Made by a program: the position numbers and the translations under genes
The notes under the pieces: generated by a model
What the model saw: only the letters and a program-made list of their open reading frames with translations
Told to the model about the DNA's origin: nothing
The model's database searches: none
Source of the DNA: Bacteriovoracaceae bacterium UBA2428
GTDB lineage: Bacteria; Bdellovibrionota; UBA2428
Assembly: GCA_002343545.1 (NCBI GenBank)
Contig: DDRA01000062.1
Span: forward strand, 1 to 10,748
Reading direction: 5' to 3'
Length of the DNA stretch: 10,748 bases
Shown here: piece after piece, positions 5,879-10,748 of the stretch
Layout: every line of letters begins with the position of its first letter
Numbering within the stretch: the first letter of the stretch is position 1

Positions 5879-6694
5879 CTAGCGGAGTTTTTCGGCCCAC
5901 GCGGCGATGTGCGGAATCGCGTCGAAGATGACGCGGCCGTGGTGGGCGCTTTGGGTGGTCACGAACTCGAGCGGAGTTTCGGCCCCCACGAGTGCGCGTA
6001 AACGTTCGGCATGCGAGTAAGGCACGACAAGATCCCCGGGCGTGGCCGCGATGAAGAGCGGACGCGCACCGAGCTTCGCGATGCGATCTTTCGTGGGAAA
6101 CTCGGACCACAGGAACGAAGCCAGCGGTCGCAGGATCGGGTTATCGAGCACGACGTCCGGGATGCTCGAATACGGCGACACGAGCGCGAGCGGCAGACCG
6201 GGGGCGGCGAGCGCCGCGTGCGAGGCAATGCCCGACCCGAGCGAGTAGCCGACGAGTACCATTTGCGCGCCTTCGCCTTCGCGGCGGCGCGCTTCCGCGA
6301 CGAAGTTGTCCGCGTCGCGGTAGATCGCCGCATCTTTGGGCCAGCAATCGGCCCGACCGAAACCACGGTAATCGAGACTGTAGGAACCCCAGCCCAACGC
6401 TTCGAAGCTCTCTTGGTGCTGGTAAAAATCCTCGAGCGTGTCGCCGTTCCCGTGGATGATGAGCATCCAGCGATTCACGCCGGGCGGCGCGAGGCGCCAG
6501 ACTTCGGCGCGGCAGCCGTCGGCCTGCGGCAGCCAGAAGGATTCGACGTCGGCCGGGAGCGGCTCGCGGAAGTTGCCGGAACCGCGGTCAAAGGCGCGGG
6601 GGTAAACCTGGACGTCCTGGGCCAAGACGACGAGCAGCGGGATCGCCACGAGGAACGCGACGAGCGAGAGCAAAAGGCGTCTCGCGAGCTTCAC
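5879..6694 (-). CDS. Membrane-anchored alpha/beta hydrolase
   Basis: A 271-residue serine hydrolase with the alpha/beta fold. Residues 7-25 form a hydrophobic N-terminal segment after KLARR, a signal anchor or signal peptide that places the enzyme at the periplasmic face. HGNG at 81-84 is the oxyanion-loop motif and DYRGFG at 108-113 is typical of the BEM46/ABHD13-like group. The nucleophile is Ser151 in GYSLGSG, with Asp221 and His251 or His252 (SAHHGRV) completing the triad. The substrate is unknown; esterase, thioesterase or lipase activity is possible. The GTG start at 6694 directly follows the TAA of the second ExbD gene with no spacing, so co-translation with the ExbB/ExbD set is expected. 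The physical link is suggestive, but a functional link is inference. Confidence 0.85.
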   Translation of the reverse strand: MKLARRLLLSLVAFLVAIPLLVVLAQDVQVYPRAFDRGSGNFREPLPADVESFWLPQADGCRAEVWRLAPPGVNRWMLIIHGNGDTLEDFYQHQESFEALGWGSYSLDYRGFGRADCWPKDAAIYRDADNFVAEARRREGEGAQMVLVGYSLGSGIASHAALAAPGLPLALVSPYSSIPDVVLDNPILRPLASFLWSEFPTKDRIAKLGARPLFIAATPGDLVVPYSHAERLRALVGAETPLEFVTTQSAHHGRVIFDAIPHIAAWAEKLR

Positions 6695-7291
6695 TTAGCC
6701 GCCCGAGGGCTCCGCCGTCTTTTCGATAGCGGGACCCGCCGCCGCGCCTTGCACGACGAGGTTGATATTCACGAAACCAATTTTCGTGAGCGTGTACATC
6801 ACCCGCTTAAGGTAAATGAAATCGAGGCCCTTGTCAGCCTGGACGATGACTTCGCCCGAGAACGGAACGCCCTGGTGCACGCTCTCGAAGAAGCGCTTGT
6901 ACTCCTGCAGACGGGCCTGGAGCTCGGGGAGCTCCCAGTCCGTCTCTTCGATGCGCTCTTCGATGTTGGCGTTCTCGCCCACGGCAAAGCCCTCGATCGA
7001 GACCTTATCGGGCATGATCGTGACGATCGGCGAACGACGGAGTTCGCGCCCCGCCACGGCGGCCGGAAGCTGGATGTCGGCGTTGCGGATGAGCACGTCG
7101 CCCGTCGCCGAGAAGGTTTGCATGAGGAAAATGATGATGACCGAGAACATGTCGATGAGCGAGGTCAGCGTGAGCTCGGCGTCGAGGTTGCGCTTGCTGC
7201 CGCCCTTGCCTGTGCCGCGACCGAGGTGGTTGCGGAGGTTCGGGAGGTCCCACTTCGAGACGATCCGGTAACCCGGAATCTTGATCCCCAT
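6695..7291 (-). CDS. ExbD/TolR-family biopolymer transport protein (second copy)
   Basis: ExbD/TolR proteins are single-span inner-membrane proteins that form a proton-driven motor with an ExbB/TolQ pentamer. A cytosolic N-terminal stretch of about 40 residues, unusually long for the family and Lys/Arg/Gly-rich (GRGTGKGGSKR), leads into one membrane helix at about 42-60. The helix carries the essential aspartate, Asp47 in LTSLIDMF. This copy reads TSLID where the family's usual TPLVD has proline. The periplasmic domain has a predicted acidic helical stretch at about 105-130 and ends with VNINLVVQG. At 198 residues it is longer than the usual 130-160. AAGGA lies 7 bases before the ATG at 7291, 14 bases after the first ExbD stop. 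It is not an exact duplicate of its neighbour. Confidence 0.9.
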   Translation of the reverse strand: MGIKIPGYRIVSKWDLPNLRNHLGRGTGKGGSKRNLDAELTLTSLIDMFSVIIIFLMQTFSATGDVLIRNADIQLPAAVAGRELRRSPIVTIMPDKVSIEGFAVGENANIEERIEETDWELPELQARLQEYKRFFESVHQGVPFSGEVIVQADKGLDFIYLKRVMYTLTKIGFVNINLVVQGAAAGPAIEKTAEPSGG

Positions 7292-7305
7292 CTGAGCGTC
7301 CTTCC

Positions 7306-7791
7306 CTACTTGTCCGTGCCGGCCGTGATGAGCTCTTGGAAGTCCTTCGCGAGCGAGCGGTCGAGCACGGCGACGAGATCTTCGTACTTGGCGTCGTCCG
7401 TCGCGAAGATGAGCATGTCTTTTTTGTCGGGATACTTGCCGCGCACGCTTTCCATGAAGGTCTCGAGCATGGCGTAGTCGTAGGGCGTTTCGATCGAAGC
7501 GCGCTCGATGCGCTGAACCTGGCCCTCGTCGAAGAGTTCGATCTTCGTGGCGCCGATCGTCACTTTGACTTGCGAGTTGATCTTCTTGACCTCGGTCGGC
7601 GGGACCTGCGCGGCGGGCTTGTCCTCGACGCCGACGTTCAGCTGCATCATCGCCAGCTGGTCCATGACCGCCGTCGAGAGCAAGAAGATGATCAAGGTCG
7701 AGAACAGGTCAACGAAGGGCGTCAGGTTCAGGTCGTCGACGTGCCGTCGATTTCCCTTACGGCCGCCCGGTACTCCCCCACCGCCGCTCAT
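7306..7791 (-). CDS. ExbD/TolR-family biopolymer transport protein (first copy)
   Basis: A 161-residue ExbD-like protein. A Gly/Arg-rich cytosolic N-terminus (GGRKGNRRH) is followed by the canonical motif LNLTPFVDLFSTLIIFLL, in which Asp28 is the proton-coupled residue and Pro25 is the family proline that the second copy lacks. The periplasmic part shows the ExbD-type VKVTIG...IELFDEG strand pattern and a later MLIFATDDAKYEDLVAVLD segment, matching the usual beta-alpha fold. The ATG at 7791 follows the ExbB stop by 9 bases, with an AAGGA sequence overlapping that stop. It should pair with the ExbB-like protein; whether both ExbD copies join one complex is inference. Family is secure, the partner receptor is unknown, and no TonB-like gene is in view. 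Confidence 0.92.
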   Translation of the reverse strand: MSGGGGVPGGRKGNRRHVDDLNLTPFVDLFSTLIIFLLSTAVMDQLAMMQLNVGVEDKPAAQVPPTEVKKINSQVKVTIGATKIELFDEGQVQRIERASIETPYDYAMLETFMESVRGKYPDKKDMLIFATDDAKYEDLVAVLDRSLAKDFQELITAGTDK

Positions 7792-7800
7792 GGCCGTTCC

Positions 7801-8442
7801 TTACTTGCTGAACTTTTCGCGGTTTTGGAGGATGAGGTTCAGCGTCGCGACGCTGACTTCGTGGATGTCGTCGAGGATGCGCTGGGTCTTGGAGGCGAGG
7901 AAGGCGTAAGCGAGGAGCGACGGGATCGCGACGATGAGGCCGCCCGCCGTACCGAACATAGCTTCCGAGATCGCGCCCGACAGCATGGTCGCCTTCTGCG
8001 AAGGGTCCACGGCCGCGACCGATTTGAAGGCGTTGATCATCGCGACGATCGTCGCGAGCAGACCGAGCAGCGTCGCGATGTTCGCGAAGAGCGGGAGGAA
8101 CGAGGTGCGGCGTTCGATGAGCGGAACTTCGCGGAGCGAAGCAACGTCCATGGCCGTTTGCACTTCGTCTTCCTTGCCCTTGTTCATCACCGCGATGAGG
8201 CCCTGGCGGACGATATTCGTGAGCGGCGCGCTGCGCTCGCTGCAGTAGTTCACCGCGGAGTTGAGGTCGCCGGCGAGGATCGCGCGCTGCACGTTCGCGA
8301 GGAAGCGGTCTTTATCGACGCTCGCCTTGCCGAAGAGGTACACGACCCGCTCCAGGAAGATGGAGACCGAGAAAACGCCGAGCACGAGGATGAGGTACAT
8401 CCATATGCCGCCTTCATGGAACGCTTCGATAAATCCACCCAC
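7801..8442 (-). CDS. MotA/TolQ/ExbB proton-channel protein
   Basis: A 213-residue three-span inner-membrane protein of the ExbB/TolQ group, forming the pentameric channel that uses proton motive force to move an ExbD dimer. Membrane segments lie at about 13-36, 115-138 and 160-183. The third helix reads SEAMFGTAGGLIVAIPSLLAYAF, with Glu160 and Thr165 at the positions of the E. coli ExbB channel residues Glu176 and Thr181, and Thr131 in the second helix matches Thr148. The start is GTG at 8442 with a strong GGAGGAG 7 bases upstream. It heads an operon with two ExbD genes and a hydrolase. A TolQ role (with TolR) would need TolA/TolB, not seen here. I therefore favour an ExbB-like or dedicated motor, with function open. 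Confidence 0.92.
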   Translation of the reverse strand: MGGFIEAFHEGGIWMYLILVLGVFSVSIFLERVVYLFGKASVDKDRFLANVQRAILAGDLNSAVNYCSERSAPLTNIVRQGLIAVMNKGKEDEVQTAMDVASLREVPLIERRTSFLPLFANIATLLGLLATIVAMINAFKSVAAVDPSQKATMLSGAISEAMFGTAGGLIVAIPSLLAYAFLASKTQRILDDIHEVSVATLNLILQNREKFSK

Positions 8443-8449
8443 GCTGATG

Positions 8450-8456
8450 CTCCTCC
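8450..8456 (-). promoter_or_regulatory. Strong Shine-Dalgarno of the ExbB-like gene, sets a GTG start
   Basis: GGAGGAG on the minus strand, 7 bases before the GTG at 8442. It fixes this non-ATG start as the most likely one for the first gene of the ExbB/ExbD operon. Confidence 0.7.
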
Positions 8457-8523
8457 AAGCTGTCTTTACAAACCTGGAATCAGTTTACAGGGAAGGTCCG
8501 CGCCGCGGGAAACCCCCGGGCCG

Positions 8524-8541
8524 TTGGCGATTTGACGCCAA
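8524..8541 (-). other. Stem-loop in the gap upstream of the ExbB operon
   Basis: TTGGCG and CGCCAA form a perfect 6-base inverted repeat with a 6-base loop, 7 bases beyond the stop of the exported-protein gene. No T-run follows on the minus strand, so a terminator is weak, although the position in the 106-base gap is typical of one. GC-rich sequence with partial symmetry follows. No promoter for the ExbB gene could be picked out by eye. Confidence 0.4.
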
Positions 8542-8548
8542 AACGACC

Positions 8549-9535
8549 TCAGTAGCGTTTTTCGAAGGAGAGATAGCCCGCGCCGCCCATCGTGAGGGCG
8601 TCGCGCGAGGGGAACTTGGCGGAAGTCCACTTTTCGGACCAGGCCGAAGCCTCCAGACGCAGCCAAAGCGGGTTCCAAACGCGGAACTGCACGCCGGCCT
8701 CCGCGCCGTAGGCACGCGCCAGCGTGACCTCGCTCGGGTAGCGGCCGAGAAGATGGAGCGAAGCCCCGTAAGGCGCGCCCTCGTAGCGCCAGCCCAGGGA
8801 AAACTCGGGCCCCGAGAGCGCCGCGCCTTCACGCCGAAAGCGACGGTACGCCAACGCGACTTCGAGCCCGTGCGAGTCGGAAGCGAGTACCCGGTATCCG
8901 AGCCCCACCCAGGGAAGCCAGGCGGCGGGCGTGGCCGGGGCTTCGGGCGCGGAAAGCGCGCCCGCGTAGGCCCGGAAAGGCCCGCGCACGGCGTCGCCCG
9001 AAAAGCCGTAAGCAAGACGGCCGGCGCCGTCGACGAGATCGAAACTTCCGCCAACCCCGACGCGCAAGGAATCGATGGCGGGCGCGGAGACGGGCGCCAG
9101 GCTCATTTCGCGCCGGTGAGCTTCGCGCGATTGGGCCGCGGTACGTCCCTCCACGACCCATTCCGCGACGGTGCCCGACTCGCCGACTACGAGCACCCGC
9201 CACTGATGGGACAGGCGGCCTTCGGCGGGCAATGCCGCGCATACGAAAGCCCGGGCCTCGATCTTCACGGCGAGCGGACGCGCCGCCGTTTCGTCGGCGC
9301 GCGAACAATCGACGCGCTTGGGGACTTCGTCGACACGACAGCGCAAGCTCTCGTCCTCGGCGATAAGGCACTCCATCAGTCGCGGGCCGAAACCCGCGAC
9401 GTGACGAAGCTGAACGATCGCGCGCGGATCGCGCTCGTCGTCGAGGTCGACCGGCAGGGCGGCGAACGAAGCGCGCCCCGCCACCGCCCCCACCAGGGCC
9501 GCGACGATCGCGGCCCGGGACTTAGAGATGCCCAT
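8549..9535 (-). CDS. Exported protein, probable outer-membrane beta-barrel, function unknown
   Basis: A 328-residue protein with a Sec-type signal peptide: basic MGISKSR, a hydrophobic stretch to about residue 25 and a cleavage-like SFA|AL site. The first half (30-150) has four or five cysteines (for example LMECLIAEDESLRC and VDCSRAD), so disulfides are possible. From about 155 to the end the sequence alternates aromatic and small/polar residues in short strand-like units (WLPWVGLGYRVLA, GLEVALAYRRFRR) and ends in GYLSFEKRY with a C-terminal aromatic residue, as in barrel proteins inserted by BamA. No known family was recognised. Its start overlaps the maeB stop by 14 bases, implying shared transcription with a central-metabolism enzyme. 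Barrel status is an inference from pattern. Confidence 0.6.
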   Translation of the reverse strand: MGISKSRAAIVAALVGAVAGRASFAALPVDLDDERDPRAIVQLRHVAGFGPRLMECLIAEDESLRCRVDEVPKRVDCSRADETAARPLAVKIEARAFVCAALPAEGRLSHQWRVLVVGESGTVAEWVVEGRTAAQSREAHRREMSLAPVSAPAIDSLRVGVGGSFDLVDGAGRLAYGFSGDAVRGPFRAYAGALSAPEAPATPAAWLPWVGLGYRVLASDSHGLEVALAYRRFRREGAALSGPEFSLGWRYEGAPYGASLHLLGRYPSEVTLARAYGAEAGVQFRVWNPLWLRLEASAWSEKWTSAKFPSRDALTMGGAGYLSFEKRY

Positions 9536-10748
9536 CCACGCCCCAAGCTTCGCCGAGCGGGCGGCGGTGCAAACCTTGGCGTTGGGCGTCGAGCGTCGCG
9601 ATGACCGACATGTTCACGATCTCCATGACCTCGGAGCTCGCCTGGAGCACGTGCACCGGCTTGTTCATGCCCATGAGGATGGGACCCACGACTTCGGCCC
9701 CGCCGAGCTGGCCGAGCAGCTTGTAGCTCGTGTTCGCCGCCGCGAGGTTCGGGAAGATAAGAATGTTCGCGCCCGTATCGCGCAGGCGACTGAAGGGATA
9801 ACGTTCCTGGAGGATCTGCGGGTTCACGGCCGTGTCGGCCTGCATCTCGCCGTCCACGATCAGGTCCGGGCGGCGGCGTTGCACGATCGCCGTGGCGACC
9901 TGTACCTTGCGGGATTCTTCGTGCTCGTTCGAGCCGAAGTTCGAGAAGCTCAGCATCGCGATGCGCGGCTCGAAGCCGAAGGACTGCGCGACGTGGGCCG
10001 TATCGATGGCGATGTCGGCGAGCTCCTCGGCGTTCGGGTTGAAGTTCACCGTCGTGTCGGCCAAGAAGAGAACGCGGTCTTTCCAGACGAGCATGTAGAC
10101 GCCCGCGACGCGCGCGCCGCCGCGCGAGCCGAGCACGTGCAGGGCCGGGCGGAGCGTTTCGGAGTAGCTGCGGGTCACGCCGGCCAGGCAAGCGTCCGCC
10201 CACCCCGTCCGCACGAGCATCGCGCCGAAGTAGAAAGGGTCCTTCATGCGCTGGCGCGCGAGCGCGGGCGTGAAGCCCTTGCGCTTGCGCAGGTCCCAAA
10301 GCAGGCTCGAGAACTCGTCGAGCCGCGGATGCTCGGAGGGCCGCAGGACTTCGCACTTCTCGAGCTCGGTGAGCTTGAGTTCGCGCATCTTCGCGTAAAC
10401 CTCGGAAGGATCGCCGAGGAGGATCGGTTGGGCGATGCCTTCTTCGCGCACGATCGCCGCGGCCTTGAGTACGCGTTCGTTCGACGCCTCGGGGAACACG
10501 AGTTGGACGGGTCGCGGCAACGCCCCCGGCTTCGTCTTGGGCGGCACGATCTCGATGCGATCCTTGAGGGCGCGCATGACCGAGCGGGTCTTGCCGAGGA
10601 GCTTCTCGAGGCGCGCGCGGTAGGCCTCCAGGCTTCCGCCCGGGTACTCGAGACGGGCGACGCCCGTCTCGATGGCCGCCTTCGCGACGGCCGGCGCGAC
10701 CCAAAGGAGCACGCGCGGATCGAAGGGCTTCGGGATGATGTAGTCGGG
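9522..10748 (-). CDS. maeB: NADP-dependent malic enzyme, MaeB type, C-terminal 408 residues
   Basis: MaeB decarboxylates malate to pyruvate with NADP and has a C-terminal phosphate-acetyltransferase-like domain that senses acetyl-CoA. The right edge of the window cuts the gene within the malic domain: the frame opens at PDYIIPKPFDPR and LLWVAPAVAKAAIETG, the conserved end of that domain. The PTA-like domain follows, with AAIVREEGIAQPILLGDP, the GAMLVRTGWADACLAG region, FLADTTVNFNP and MLSFSNFGSNEHEESRKVQ, then VDGEMQADTAVN and FPNLAAANTSYKLL. The NADP-binding domain and start lie outside. It ends in GEAWGVDGHL. Free-standing phosphate acetyltransferase is excluded by the malic-domain end at the edge. 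The frame is open across the whole segment, with no sign of damage. Confidence 0.95.
   Translation of the reverse strand, partial: PDYIIPKPFDPRVLLWVAPAVAKAAIETGVARLEYPGGSLEAYRARLEKLLGKTRSVMRALKDRIEIVPPKTKPGALPRPVQLVFPEASNERVLKAAAIVREEGIAQPILLGDPSEVYAKMRELKLTELEKCEVLRPSEHPRLDEFSSLLWDLRKRKGFTPALARQRMKDPFYFGAMLVRTGWADACLAGVTRSYSETLRPALHVLGSRGGARVAGVYMLVWKDRVLFLADTTVNFNPNAEELADIAIDTAHVAQSFGFEPRIAMLSFSNFGSNEHEESRKVQVATAIVQRRRPDLIVDGEMQADTAVNPQILQERYPFSRLRDTGANILIFPNLAAANTSYKLLGQLGGAEVVGPILMGMNKPVHVLQASSEVMEIVNMSVIATLDAQRQGLHRRPLGEAWGVDGHL

Noticed and set aside
6011..7477. 488-residue plus-strand open frame opposite the hydrolase and ExbD genes
   Set aside because: Arg/Glu/His-rich, no known motif, and exactly antisense to well-supported genes; long antisense frames are expected in GC-rich DNA.
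8490..8523. GC-rich symmetrical stretch before the ExbB operon as a second stem-loop
   Set aside because: The pairing is imperfect and no T-run follows, so it cannot be supported by eye.
7336..8535. 399-residue plus-strand open frame opposite ExbD and ExbB
   Set aside because: Low-complexity Arg/Asp/Glu composition and antisense to clear membrane-protein genes; a reading-frame shadow.
8261..9604. 447-residue plus-strand open frame across ExbB and the exported-protein gene
   Set aside because: No family motif, extreme Arg/Gly/Ala content, antisense to the likelier coding frame, which has a signal peptide.
9376..10704. 442-residue minus-strand frame overlapping maeB in another frame
   Set aside because: Repetitive Arg/Pro/Gly sequence; the frame used by maeB carries the conserved malic/PTA motifs.

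Overview
The window is GC-rich, gene-dense DNA from a Gram-negative bacterium. The envelope genes (an ExbB/ExbD energiser set, an exported protein with barrel-like C-terminal features, and a signal-anchored hydrolase) support the Gram-negative call. The high GC content, codon use and envelope genes would fit a deltaproteobacterial-type lineage such as Bdellovibrionota or Myxococcota relatives, but that placement is only a guess. Almost all genes are on the minus strand, so gene order reads from high to low coordinates. No CRISPR array, IS element, tRNA or rRNA was seen.

Right part (about 5879-10748, minus strand). The 3' two-thirds of a maeB-type malic enzyme enters from the window edge. Its stop overlaps the start of an exported, probably outer-membrane protein. 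After a 106-base gap with a stem-loop comes a tight ExbB-ExbD-ExbD-alpha/beta-hydrolase operon. The first three genes have clear Shine-Dalgarno sites, and the GTG of the hydrolase abuts the TAA of the second ExbD. The operon should build an inner-membrane proton-driven motor with two different ExbD partners and a membrane-anchored hydrolase.

Middle (about 4008-5878). A distinctly AT-richer gene for a DUF6817-like HD-type protein is flanked by the two larger intergenic gaps, which suggests recent acquisition. Next to it is arfB, a stalled-ribosome peptidyl-tRNA hydrolase and the only plus-strand gene. Its start lies about 10-30 bases from the divergent start of yceD.

Left part (1-4607, minus strand). 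This is the classic type II fatty-acid-synthesis cluster: yceD, rpmF, fabH, fabD, fabG, acpP and fabF (the last cut by the window edge). FabD makes malonyl-ACP on AcpP, FabH starts chains, FabG reduces the keto group and FabF elongates. The order matches the conserved bacterial cluster except that plsX, normally between rpmF and fabH, is missing. Small stem-loops sit in three of the gaps (yceD-rpmF, rpmF-fabH, fabG-acpP) and may tune the very different expression levels these genes need.

No clearly new system stands out. The best leads are the ExbB/ExbD/ExbD/hydrolase operon, the missing plsX, the stem-loops and the transferred-looking DUF6817 gene.
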